A program made the translations under genes and the position numbers. Positions 54,701 through 64,000 of a stretch of DNA of 64,000 bases are shown here, one piece after another (position 1 is the first letter of the stretch; the number at the start of each line of letters is the position of its first letter). This DNA comes from Nematostella vectensis (taxonomy: Eukaryota > Cnidaria > Anthozoa > Actiniaria > Edwardsiidae): contig NC_064039.1 in the NCBI RefSeq assembly GCF_932526225.1, positions 16,856,639-16,920,638 on the forward strand. Reading direction: 5' to 3'. The notes beneath the pieces are model-generated. The model worked only from the letters and a program-made list of their open reading frames with translations, did not search any database and was not told the DNA's origin.

Positions 54701-55363
54701 GAAGGTATTTTTGTATTAGAATACATTATAAATACATCTAAACTATAAAATATACATCCCAATAAACACTCCTCGCTCATTTCCTTGATTTTAGTGAAAT
54801 TGGCAATTTTATGACTTCATTCATAATGACAAATACAGAAATTTTTCATACAAGAACAGCTCGAATTTGTAAGGCTGAAGTGTTAATTCAAAAATGTTTT
54901 TTTTTTTTGAAGTGCCTCTTATATAATTTAAAAATGTAAGCTCTTAATTCTAATATTTCAATATATTTCAATCCAAAGATCGTCATACCTTGCGCTTACG
55001 ATAGTTGATTTTATTCTGCAGGCTTTTCACTTTGACATCTGCTGCTAGCTTTTCGTCTACAAGCTCTTCCATGATAAGTTTTCTTCGTTTCGAATACAAA
55101 GCGATGTTAAAACGTCCCTTTCGCTTGGTTGTAAGTGGAGTATCCTCAGGTTCGTTGGGAGCATTTTCTGGAACCGGAGAGCTAGTACACACAATAATAT
55201 ATCAAATTAAAACTGAAAGAAAGGGCTAAAGAACTGTCGTTTTACTTTCTTGAATTAGGATCTCTTGAAACAAAAAAATAGCTTTTATAAAGCTTAAACT
55301 GCTTCAAAAACATTGCAAAATTACTTACCTAATGACTGTCGTATCTGAAGAATCAATATCCAT
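51757..55363 (-). CDS. Intact four-exon gene, 813-aa protein of an unassigned, possibly transposase-derived family
   Basis: Exons (minus): 55363-55329, 55181-54989, 54563-54042 and 53448-51757. Donors are ATTAG|gtaagt, CGCAAG|gtatga and CTCCAA|gtaagt; acceptors are tgtactag, atatttacag and tttcaatag. Phases 2, 0 and 0 fit and no stop interrupts 814 codons. The N-terminus (MDIDSSDTTVISSPVPENAP) is acidic, followed by a bipartite basic stretch (TKRKGRF..YSKRRKL) and a coiled coil. Later blocks are VPRPVAYDRLMSYIKGINMG, IVAIGADGAPFGKDETATSY, MSGELNNAATYFSTFANVSK, EPLHNSNNAWQQW, LNSMQGREAKHIKL, and a Cys cluster FCACGQPK..CSICSS. Asp in ADGAPFG and acidic residues in EPLH and GREAKH could form an RNase-H-like DDE site, but that is speculation. 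I recall uncharacterised cnidarian relatives. The last six codons derive from a foldback element. Confidence 0.72.
53602..53737. mobile_element. 136-bp foldback element in the last intron
   Basis: Ends AGATTGCAAACATTATACCC and (reverse complement) AGAGTGCAAACACTATACCC, both followed by [AG]TGAAATA, are near-perfect inverses. They are homologous to the ends of the 51,525 element (..ACACTATGTCCATGAAA). The inverted arms are about 30 bp and the centre is AT-rich. It lies in intron 3 of the 813-aa gene. Confidence 0.8.
53918..53941. repeat. (TTGA)n microsatellite
   Basis: Six TGAT/TTGA tandem units in intron 3 of the 813-aa gene. Confidence 0.9.
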
Positions 55364-55384
55364 TTGTATTAAGAGTAATATACC

Positions 55385-56552
55385 AAAATAAAGATAATAA
55401 TAATAATAATAATAATGCTCGTTTATTTCAACCGTTTGCAGTTCTTTTACAACTGAATTACCGGTAGGGTCAGCTAACTACAAAATACATTACACCATAC
55501 ATAATTCATAATAACATTAAATCCCCAGCATATTGCGCTGAGACGAATTTGGAAAAACGGTCCGTGCGACCCGGAACCACACTATGTGAGCGCTTAGATC
55601 TTAGGGAGTATGGCGAGTTGGAGGATATAAGTCTGTTTGACACTAGGGGGTATAAGACGCTCCCCTGTTTGATATTGCTTATGAATTTTCTGCACACATT
55701 GTGACGCCGCGCCTCTAAAGAAGACAAGCATGCGCGTTCGAGGGCGTCCTCGTAGCTAAGGCCACTACCGAAAATTATTCCTAGAGATCTTTTTTGAATT
55801 CTTTCTAAGGCAGCACATAGGTATTGCGGAAGGTTGGAAAAGACAACGCAGGCATACTCTAAGATGGACCTTATAAGAGAACAGTACACAGACACTAAAT
55901 CCCTTTCTGAGACACCACATGATTTTAGTTTTCTGAGTGCATAGAGACGACGGTTTGACTTTTTGATCACATAGTCACAGTGCGATGACCAACTAAGGTC
56001 CGAAGAGATATACACACCGAGAAGCTTGAAACTGGTGACTGACTCAATAACGGAACCGCCGACCGCTATTGGTTGGCACTGAGAACTATTGTACTGTAAA
56101 AAATCAACCCGCATCTCCTTGCACTTACTAGGATTTAACAGCATGTTATTATTTTGTGCGAAATTGTTGACATTATTTACCATATGTCTCATGAAAGATG
56201 GAGCGTTGCGAGGAATTATTTCTAGAATAGATAAGTCATCAACGTATTTCACCCTAGGACCCCAGGCGCGCACTAGATCATCTACCATAACTGCAAATAA
56301 AATGGGGCTCAATTTGGTTCCCTGAGGAATTCCACCATTTGGGGATTTACAAGCTGATGACGAGTTAGCAATTTGGACACTCTGTGACCTGCCTTGAAGA
56401 AAAGCGGCAACCCACCTGACTAAGGAGGGGTGTAACCCATAGCTAGAAAGCTTACTTAGCAAGATACGATGATCAATAATATCAAAGCCCTTTTTGAAGT
56501 CTGCAAAAAAGAATCTTAGCAAACAGTTGCCATTATCCAGCGCTTCTGGCAA
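55385..56552 (-). mobile_element. 5'-truncated Jockey/CR1-like LINE just upstream of the 813-aa gene
   Basis: An open 348-codon frame (56,552-55,506) starts in the RT fingers (FFADFKKGFDIIDHRILLSK), then GGIPQGTKLSPILFAVMVDD, the catalytic VKYVDDLSI, LLGVYISSDLSW, and a C-terminal ..YSLRSKRSHSVVPGRTDRFS. It ends at TAA. The 3' UTR has AATAAACG and ends in (ATT)n at 55,390-55,415. The intact frame argues for a recent insertion. It has the same orientation as the downstream gene, and its tail ends only about 20-30 bp before that gene's ATG (55,363). Confidence 0.85.
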
Positions 56553-57125
56553 CTGTCAATTCAAGCTCTTCGTGTTTCTGCCGCCATTTTCCATTGAAAA
56601 ACTACCCCTGGGGGATAGGGACAGTGAAATATTAGGCATTTTAGACCTTCTAAGGACCACAGCGAAGGATCGCGCTCGCCCCAGTCCCAAGTTTGGCTGA
56701 ATCAAATGAGCCAAAAATGGACACAGCTAGCCCGACGTGTACCTGGCATTCTGGATCGTTTGGTATTTCTTACGGCCTCTGCGCCCTTCGGTACGATTGC
56801 CGTTCTCATCTTCACGCGGCTGTCTGTTCCCGTGTTTACTCGCTCTTTCAAAACGTCTTTCACTTGTTGCTACTCTGCCTTTTGCTGTCTTGTTTCTCTA
56901 ATTAGTTGCTATAAAAAAATAGCCAAAATCTCGCTTTGCTTTTATACCAAAAGTGAATGAGCCTTGCTCAGTTTCGAGTGTCGGTTACAGTAACGGCGAA
57001 GACACGAGTATCACTTAGAATGGACTTCAGATCCGTTCACGTGGGCTTTTCCGGTCGGTCTTTTGTTATGCAGATGAAAGCTTATGATTTCAGCGCGATG
57101 CACACGTGAGGCTTTTGTTTCGATG

Positions 57126-57470
57126 TCAATAGATGTTAATCAATGTGACGCTTGTTAGGGTACATGATAGCTGTTTGAGCTCAAATTTGCGGATAGCACA
57201 GTATGCTCTCTCTTCTTGCTCTGTGGAACCTGCAGGCGGGGAAGGGGGTAGGTCTCTGATGACCTCTCTGAGCCTGCGTTTTTCCCTTGACACCTTACGT
57301 GCAATACGCCGATGCTCGTTTTGACGCTCTTCAGCAGTCTCATGAATCCCTGGTGTCACATACTCATAATCAACACCCACTGCACGTGCTCTATTAGGGA
57401 GGATCGTTGGTAATTCTCTAAAGCATTTTTTTATTTTACTCATTATAAAATTGACTTTTAGTAGACTCAA
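57126..57470 (-). CDS. Possible basic coiled-coil protein or fragment (up to 114 aa)
   Basis: The frame reads MSLLKVNFIMSKIKKCFREL then ..TPGIHETAEERQNEHRRIAR and KVSREKRRLREVIRDLPPSP. Highly charged helix (EERQNEHRRIARKVSREKRR) and Pro-rich turn make it look protein-like, but no family is recognised. It could be an exon, a relic, or chance. It lies upstream of the truncated LINE on the same strand. Confidence 0.3.
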   Translation of the reverse strand: MSLLKVNFIMSKIKKCFRELPTILPNRARAVGVDYEYVTPGIHETAEERQNEHRRIARKVSREKRRLREVIRDLPPSPPAGSTEQEERAYCAIRKFELKQLSCTLTSVTLINIY

Positions 57471-58593
57471 ATCTCGTCCGATTTCATTAATGTTTTTGGA
57501 TGATAATATTTAATCATCCTTATTTGATCGACTACTGTTTTATTTTATTTATCGGTAACCAATTGAAAGCTATTTAACATATATCCATATGACCAGTATT
57601 TATGAACATTTCAATATATCTCCAAGAATAACCGATGGTTTTTCTTTAATTCTACATTAATTTTACAGAGACATAACATATACTTTAGACTTGTCATCAT
57701 GATCCCCATCATGCCAAAGTGGCCATTTAAATTTTTTGATCTGCACACTCCATTTTCTACCTTTGCTTCTTTCAATTTGTTTTAGAAAAAGCAGATACAC
57801 CATTGTTGTTTTCAGCAAATGAAAGCTTAGTGCTTGTCTTCATATATACGGAAAGGACAGAGGTATAGAATATTTCGAGTAGACATAGCCAAGGAGAGAA
57901 TTCGAGAGTCTTCGCTTAAAAATCGACAAATAAGCAATATTCCGTGCTTCCTCGTTTTAGAGGAGCTTGGCAGAGTCGAATACAAGTTTTTGGTGTATCA
58001 TTAGTAAAGCAATATATAGTTATGCACTTACCTATTTCATTACAACATGAGAGGCCGTCCAAAAGCCAAGTCGCATAGCTATTATAATATTTCCATACCT
58101 ATGGAGCTCCGCTTAAACTTAACCAGTCAGAATGCAACATTGAGCACTACCCACTACTCGGGCAGAATGCAACATTGACGATAGAGCACTACCCACTACT
58201 CGGGCACTAGCGTGATTTGACTCAATATGGTGGTACCAATTGAACTCTCATTTTTTAGGGGTATGGCAACAAAAGCAAAGAAGCCATTTAGACAATGGTG
58301 CGCCAGAACTGGGAAGCTAAGGTCTTTCTTGGCAAGCAATATTCCCTTGATTCCCTTGACTGTAAGCGCCAAGAAAAAACATCAACATTTTGGGGATGCA
58401 AGACTGCCTGGAAATTATTAAAAATTCTGATAGGAGAAACATCAAGCTCTCTGTCCTGAAGGTGAAAGATGACATAAAAAAGAATTTTGAAGCTTGAAAC
58501 AGAAAGTCCACTCTCTAACAGAGCTATAGTCAAGCCCAGTAGCACACTTTTTTCAAGCAAGAATTGAAAGCAAAGGTACATGACTCCCAGAGT

Positions 58594-58728
58594 TGTCCTA
58601 GACTGGCAAAACACAGAATAATTGGAATGTACCACTCATCAACGGATGAGGATCTAAAAAAGGTGTTGCTGGAATCCCTGTCTTTAGCCGATGGAAATGT
58701 AGGTGTTGAAATCTACTCTAATCCCTAG
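58594..58728 (+). pseudogene. RecQ-like helicase C-terminal fragment
   Basis: The frame reads CPRLAKHRIIGMYHSSTDED then LKKVLLESLSLADGNVGV and a TAG. It resembles the helicase C-domain segment '..YHS.T......L..L....G..RV.FAT' of the RecQ-like genes expanded in cnidarians, truncated before the ATP-site Arg. It is separate from, and upstream of, the larger relic at 59 kb. Confidence 0.5.
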
Positions 58729-58757
58729 GGCTTAAGTAGCAAATACGTGTCTGGCTT

Positions 58758-58862
58758 TTAAGGTAATACTGGAGGTTATCGTTTAGGCTGGAAATTGCCT
58801 AAACGTATATCCATACCAAAGATCGTACTAAAACATTCGTCGTTGCCGATTTTCAAGAATTC
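58758..58862. repeat. Dispersed repeat, copy 2 (related to 31036-31135)
   Basis: AAGGTAATACTGG.., then GATCGTACTAAAACATTCGT..GATTTTCAAGAATTCC, matching the 31-kb copy but containing about 30 extra bases (TTTAGGCTGGAAATTGCC..). Confidence 0.6.
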
Positions 58863-59078
58863 CTCCTTTTTATTATGCTCGAAAAAGCTGGCCTGTGTTG
58901 ACAGCCGAACTTTACCCCGGAAAAACCGTCTGCGAAACAGCGACCGTTTTCTTGTTCTGATCTACTTGAAAATGAGTAGTCGATTCTGATTGGTCTAATA
59001 CAACGCGCCCTCTCATTGGCCAATAGACTCTGCGTCAGTCTCTCGCTTGGCCGAGCGAACGTGGCAAAAAAAAACAAG

Positions 59079-60900
59079 ATGGCGAAAGATGCAATTAGCA
59101 AAGATGCGTGGAATTCAGCGTTTGTTTCTTTCCGGAGCAAAGAAGGGCTATCAAAACATTCTTTGAAAGCAAAAAGAATGTTTTTGTTAACCTTCCTACT
59201 GGTTTCGGGAAATCGATCTGCCTATCGTGGCTGACACGTTATGGGGGAAGCCTCGCGGGGGGAAGCCTCGCTTTGTTGTGATATCGCCGTTGACAGCCTT
59301 GATGCACGATCAGGTAGCATATCTCAACAACAATTGCGTACCAGCAATTGCCATCGGAGATGTCGAAGAACCGGATATCATACAACAAGTTCAGAATGGG
59401 ACTTATGTCGTTGTATATGGTTCTCCTTGGTACCTACTGTCAACAACAACATGGCGAGGGCTCTTCGATGTGCCAAGTTTCAAGAAAATGCTTATTGGCG
59501 TGGCAATCGACGAAGCTCATTGCATTGTACAATGGGGATTGCAAGGAGCAAAGAAAGTCCCATTTAGGAAATGGCACGGCTGTTTAGGAGAGCTAAACTC
59601 GATGTTCCCAAGGAAACTCCCATGATTATTTTGACAGCGACAGCAACCAAGTCAACAAGGGAACAGATCTTAGATTCACTTCATTTATCATTAAATGATA
59701 GCATTATTAAACAAAGTCCTGATCGTGCCAACCTTACATATGTTTCTAGCTATCTTGACAAAAATGAACCACTACAACATCAATTTGGAGGTCTTATAAA
59801 AGAAATACAGAAAATGGGAAAAGATACACCAAGAACAATTATTTATTGTCAGACACGGAAGCAGTGTTCCATTCTATTCAGAATGTTTGAAATATACCTG
59901 AGAGAAAAGATGTTCAGGGATGGCTCAAGACTTCCGAGGGACCGGCTGGTGGAGGTGTTCCATGCAGAAACACCTCAAAGTGTGAAAACTCACATCGGTG
60001 AAAATATGGCTGAGGAAAATGGCCATTTGAGGGTCTTGATCTCAACTATCGCATTTGATATGGGGGTAAACTGCAAACAAGTGCGTAGAATCATCCATTT
60101 TGGACCCTCCAAATCAGAGGAATTGTGTGTTCAGGAGTGTGGAAGGGCAGGAAGAGATGGACTTCCTAGTGTGTGTTTTCTCATGTATAACGGTTTATTT
60201 CCTTACACTGTGATGTAGACATGAAACAGTCTATGCAACAAGGATGCCTACGGAAGGCTCTGATGAGTCATTTCACCAGTGGGTGCCAAGTGCTGACACC
60301 CCTCCACAAGTGCTGCAGTGTCTGTTCTACAAACTGTAAGTGTGGCACCCCTGATTGCAATATGTTTTGGTCTCCACAATTCTGACAATGATATATCGAT
60401 GCATCGTGAAGAATGTGCTTCCCAAACAGAAATACGCAGCAGGGTTTGGTGCTGAAATGAAGGATACCTTGCGGAATGAACTTTATGCACTGCAAAGGAA
60501 GTTTTTAAATGAAGTGAAGGTTGGGGAAATGGTGACAACATCCTTTTGGAATTCAATGCATTTCACATAAATCAAGTACTGGAAAATTGTAAGATTTTGT
60601 TTTCAATTGATAACATTCTTAGCTCAGTCGAAATGTGGCGGAAGATTATGGTGTTGGCATTCTAAAGCTTTGCATAAGGTCTTAGGGGACATCGACATTG
60701 ATGTGCTGGCTAGCATGGAGTTCAATCATGGAGAACAGATTACTCTGAATGGAACCAAATAAGGAATGACTCATCCATGTTACTTACGCTGGACAGCCAA
60801 AAACTGGATGACTTACAGTCATTTATGAGCAGCACATACTGCGACTATTTTTACCCCGAACACTCACTTGATGTTATGGGCAACCAGAGCAACAAGGGTC
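59079..60900 (+). pseudogene. RecQ-like DNA helicase, broken by frameshifts
   Basis: Motifs in order: MAKDAISKDAW at the likely start (ATG 59,079, after CCAAT-type boxes at 58,990-59,025). Motif I is FVNLPTGFGKSIC (59,182). A frameshift follows, then VADTLWGKPRGGKPRFVVIS and PLTALMHDQV (Ia), VVYGSPWYLL, and IAIDEAHC-type VAIDEAHCIVQWG (II). After a shift near 59,610 come MIILTATATKSTREQ (III), RTIIYCQTRKQCSILF (IV), VFHAETPQSVKTHI, VLISTIAFDMGVNCKQVRRI (V) and ECGRAGRDG (VI). After another shift at 60,205 a zinc-binding tail reads CLRKALMSHF..HKCCSVCSTNCKCG. Decayed C-terminal sequence runs to about 60,900. All helicase motifs are recognisable, so decay is recent. It may be a host-type paralogue or transposon cargo. 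Confidence 0.75.
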
Positions 60901-61045
60901 TGTTGTGATTATGAGAAGTATTTTTAGAATATCCCGCTACATAGTAGTATGTGCTGTGTATAACTGACTCATCACAATTCATTTCTTGCAGTCAAGAGTA
61001 TATATTTGGTTGATCAGTTATTGAATATTATTTAAATTGTATTTT

Positions 61046-61168
61046 TATTCATTATATATACATATATATGTATATATCTTTATCTATAACTTGTTTATAA
61101 CTTTTTTATTCATTATATATACATATATATGTATATATCTTTATCTATAACTTGTTTATAACTTTTTT
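61046..61168. repeat. 61-bp perfect tandem duplication
   Basis: ATTCATTATATATACATATA..CTTTATCTATAACTTGTTTA occurs twice in a row (from 61,047 and 61,108) with essentially no mismatch. Each copy holds a TATATACATATATATGTATATA palindrome. Confidence 0.9.
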
Positions 61169-61169
61169 T

Positions 61170-62340
61170 CATAAGTTACGTAGGGTAAACCCTGGTAATA
61201 TGTATACGTTCCGGGGTCTGTGAATGAACTGCATAACCAACAATAGAGCAACCCTAGGCAATAGGTTATTCCGAGCCCTCAATTAAACAATGTCTGGAAA
61301 TCCTCTTGCACTAGTCCTGGGAAACTCCATATCAACCAAATCTGGTATATCTTATTGCTTAATGTCATATCTGGATAACTTAACAAGAGGAGTCCTTGTG
61401 CTCCGAATATGTAATAATCACAACACGATAGGGCAACCCCAGACAATAGGGGTAATCTTGAGGTCCAAATTATCAATGATATACACCAAATCTAGGTAAT
61501 CTTTCCAGGAGTCCTCATGCTCCAATTATATATTGATTTTTAAAGTGGAAATGTAGTCTATTCAAATATGAAATAGTCGAAAAAACTGATCATATGCGAG
61601 GGCTGGTGGATGATTTGTTATTTCTTTAGTTAACCCCTATCAATGTCTATTTCCGTTGATCTAAATGGTCAGGTGTCATTGTATTTCTTATAAAACAAAA
61701 GAAAAAATGCTTCCACCTTGATTAGCATGTTAAGCTAGCTGCAAGTGGCAAACTAAAATGTAAAACCTTGATTCTCAAATTTTTATCACCTGACCGTTTT
61801 AAGCAATCGAAATGGTCACACAAGTTAGCCGGAGCTGTTAAAGTATCAGGAGCCCTTTTTATAGCATTTGATAATATTAATAAAACTTCATCATATAAGC
61901 TTTCAGAATATATATATAGTTTGTGGGGGTTCCTATTTATACCTGAGACACAGTAATTGCTTTAAATAAAGACATACAAAAGGGCTCCTAATACCTTAAG
62001 ACGATAGATCGAAATGCAAAACCTTTTAATGGTCTGTGGAAGCTGGGAAGTTTAGTGATTACTGAATTTGATTGATCATATAATAAAGTTGCTTATCTAG
62101 CCTTTTTGTGGAGGACCATATTTAACTTTTGCTCATTGATCCATTTATACATACTTCTCGTCAAATCCTGAAAGAAGACTGGGCCTTATCCCTTGATATC
62201 AGTGGTATGCTCTCCCAGCTGTGTAGTAGAAGGCTTTGTTAGCCACTTGTTCATTCACTACCTTTCTCGGGTCTCCCTTTTTGTGATGTTCGCACACGCT
62301 TCCCCGACCTTCTGAACACGTTGAGATTCCTATCGTAAGT
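61170..62340. other. No gene seen
   Basis: AT-rich sequence. Short frames only. Some internal similarity (AACCAAATCTGGTATATC and CACCAAATCTAGGTAATC contexts; GGAGTCCT[TC][GA]TGCTCC twice) suggests an old duplication at 61,300-61,530. Confidence 0.4.
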
Positions 62341-63217
62341 GTTCATTAGAGTGGTAGTGAACCCAAGTTAATGGCATATCCTTTTAATTGACCTTGTCGA
62401 TGCCCCTGGACCAAGCTTCTTTATAGTCTCTTTCACAGCTTTATTGTAAAATTCCTATGCCAAGTCAAGTGGAATATTGCCGCCAGCACCAGACTTGTTT
62501 TTGCAAGACCTGTTTAACACTAAGCGATGGGCTCCCCGAGGTCTTAACAAGGCATGCACTTGGAATATCAAGAATACTGGGTTGCAGCCCCACCTTGATG
62601 TTTGAGCGGATAACCCCCTCTCCATCTCCTTCTGAGATAGCATCCATAAAGTTATGAACCAGTAGCCCATAATCAAGCAATCAATGACGTTTGGTAGGCT
62701 AGCATGTCATCACCTTCCTTGTTCTCCTTGCTTTCCATGGTGTCAAATACATGGGCATCATTAAGATAACTTATCACTAGTGGAGGGTTATGGCTAGCTT
62801 CGTGCTCCCGTCTTATCTTTCCGTCATGTGCAAATGATTTGGAACACCCAAGAAATCGACAGGGGTACCGTCAATTTGTATCAACTAAGGCCTTCTGCTT
62901 TCGCTCCCATCTCATGGCTCTTACAGACTTTTCAAGTCGTTCATTTATTGCCTTGTTAATGACAAGGTATGTACAACGAGTGCTGCCAGCTTGCGAAAGT
63001 AGTCCTCCTGTTTTGTGGCATCGGTTCCTCCCTCAAGCACATTCTGGGTTGGCTGCTCATCCATCTCACATTTTCCAAGCAACTGTAATGCAGCAGCAAT
63101 TATCCTTGCCTCTAGCTGGAAAAATCTACGACAAGGGTTTGCTGCACTAGACACGTCTGACTTCACATTTCTGTGATTGATCAAATTTAGATCACAATAC
63201 AGTGTGCACTTAAACAA
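62340..63217 (-). pseudogene. DUF6589-like / C2H2 zinc-finger gene, broken
   Basis: Pieces in order: 63,217-62,945 (NVKSDVSSAANPCRRFFQLE, ARIIAAALQLLGKCEM, then GGTDATKQEDYFRKLAALVV). About 62,880-62,780 follows in another frame, YPCRFLGCSKSFAHDGKIRR with EHEASH, a C-x4-C-x12-H-x3-H finger. Next are YQTSLI and LDYGLLVHNFMDAISEGDGE (62,700-62,600), then after a shift RPRGAHRLVLNRSCKNKSGA with GGNIPLDLA (62,570-62,455) and ..EFYNKAVKETIKKLGPGAST. This order is what I recall for DUF6589-type proteins expanded in cnidarians. At least three frameshifts or stops disable it. Assignment is from memory of the family. Confidence 0.55.
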
Positions 63218-64000
63218 CTTGGGATAGGCAAGCTAAAAAAAAAGAACGAACAGTTTCTTTCAGCCAAAAAAGGATCTACTTAGGGTGAAAATTTTAATAT
63301 GAAAAAAAAATTAGGTTGAAAAGTTAATGTGTAAATTTCACAGTTCTACATGCAACAACTTTCTTCAAAATATAATCCCTATTTTTCCTATTTTTAAATT
63401 TAGACATCATATTACATTGTTCACTAGCTGTTGCATCACGGATTTACACCAGAGGAGCTAATTTTAACTCAATTTGCGACACATTTGCTACATGGCTCGC
63501 TCCACACTCAGCTGATCTCCAACAACTCCTTGCTCACCATAACTTCTCATCTCTCCCTCACCACAGTATGGGACATAATCATGAAGGACTTTCAAGATCT
63601 TTAAGATTCCTCACCATCATTTTCTGACTGAAAAGTCTGAAGTTAATGGAAATTAATGGGAATAAATTTTTAAAGTAAGTATTTCATTCTGCCAAAAATA
63701 GGCAGGCAAAGGTATTGAAAGTTACTGAAACATATTACATTTTTAATTTAGTTTACGTCACCCACAATTTTCTGGATTTGACGGCTAATCCTGTAAATCT
63801 TGTTGCTGGACGGAAGAATGCTCCAATGCAATGAAATAAGGATCCAATGTAATTAAATTTCAATTCTAGTTCAAATTAAACAATGTAAAAACGCAATTCA
63901 TCAGAGAATTGGCATCCAGTTACTCTGTTCTCAGTGGACATGTTTGTTACGCAATGCTTGTCAATGTTCTGGTGTTCTTCTGTCATATAGTTCACTTCCT
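63218..64000. other. No gene seen
   Basis: AT-rich with A-runs at 63,235 and 63,302. Earlier exons of the DUF6589-like relic may continue here, but no convincing segment was found. Confidence 0.4.

Noticed and set aside
58227-58421. 64-residue + frame MVVPIELSFFRGMATKAKK..
   Set aside because: Begins at a suggestive ATG but shows no domain and is followed by broken sequence before the RecQ-like fragment; too weak to call.
1-64000. tRNA, rRNA and other structured RNA genes
   Set aside because: No cloverleaf with A/B boxes or rRNA core sequence was recognised by eye; a covariance-model scan would be decisive.

Overview
The window is animal genomic DNA. Protein genes are split by GT-AG introns, non-LTR and rolling-circle transposons are abundant, and satellite arrays sit inside introns. 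The mix of Helentron, CR1/Jockey-like LINEs, lineage-expanded RecQ-like and DUF6589-like relics, and an orphan multi-exon gene family best fits a cnidarian, probably an anthozoan (coral or sea anemone). That placement is inference; no species marker is visible.

Region 1 (1-13,900, + strand) holds the 3' half of a SERAC1 gene: ten exons, joined in phase, encode the last ~366 residues of this alpha/beta-hydrolase of mitochondria-ER contacts. About two thirds of this region is tandem repeat, in six different minisatellites (units 26, 48, 64, 34, 34 and 86 bp). Four arrays have a unit made of the last bases of an exon plus the first bases of the next intron, so the real 5' splice site is copied many times. 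A fifth array repeats a real 3' splice site. One exon lies between two arrays. This is the most striking feature of the window.

Region 2 (13,900-19,900) holds duplicated non-coding blocks, a small Ser/Thr/Gln-rich ORF, a TA-flanked MITE and a broken OB-fold/zinc-ribbon (RPA-like) gene.

Region 3 (19,900-28,220, - strand) is a decayed Helentron (Helitron2-type). In order it shows a 2A ribosome-skipping motif, an OTU protease, Lys/Glu-rich repeats, a Cys-rich domain, the HUH Rep nuclease, a PIF1 helicase and an AP-type (EEP) endonuclease. A 5'-truncated CR1/Jockey-like LINE is inserted between Rep and helicase in the opposite orientation.

Region 4 (28,220-43,000) is gene-poor. It has promoter-like sites with NRF1-type palindromes, dispersed and inverted repeats, and one short coiled-coil reading frame.

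Region 5 (43,000-48,200, - strand) is a graveyard of a Ty3/gypsy RT scrap, a non-LTR-like RT relic and a second Helitron-like Rep/helicase relic.

Region 6 (50,500-56,600) has the best preserved unknowns: an intact 208-residue single-exon gene (+) and a convergent, intact four-exon gene (-) for an 813-residue protein. That second gene ends inside one foldback element, carries a related foldback in its last intron, and has a truncated LINE ending about 20-30 bp before its ATG.

Region 7 (57,000-64,000) contains RecQ-like helicase relics and a broken DUF6589/C2H2 zinc-finger gene.
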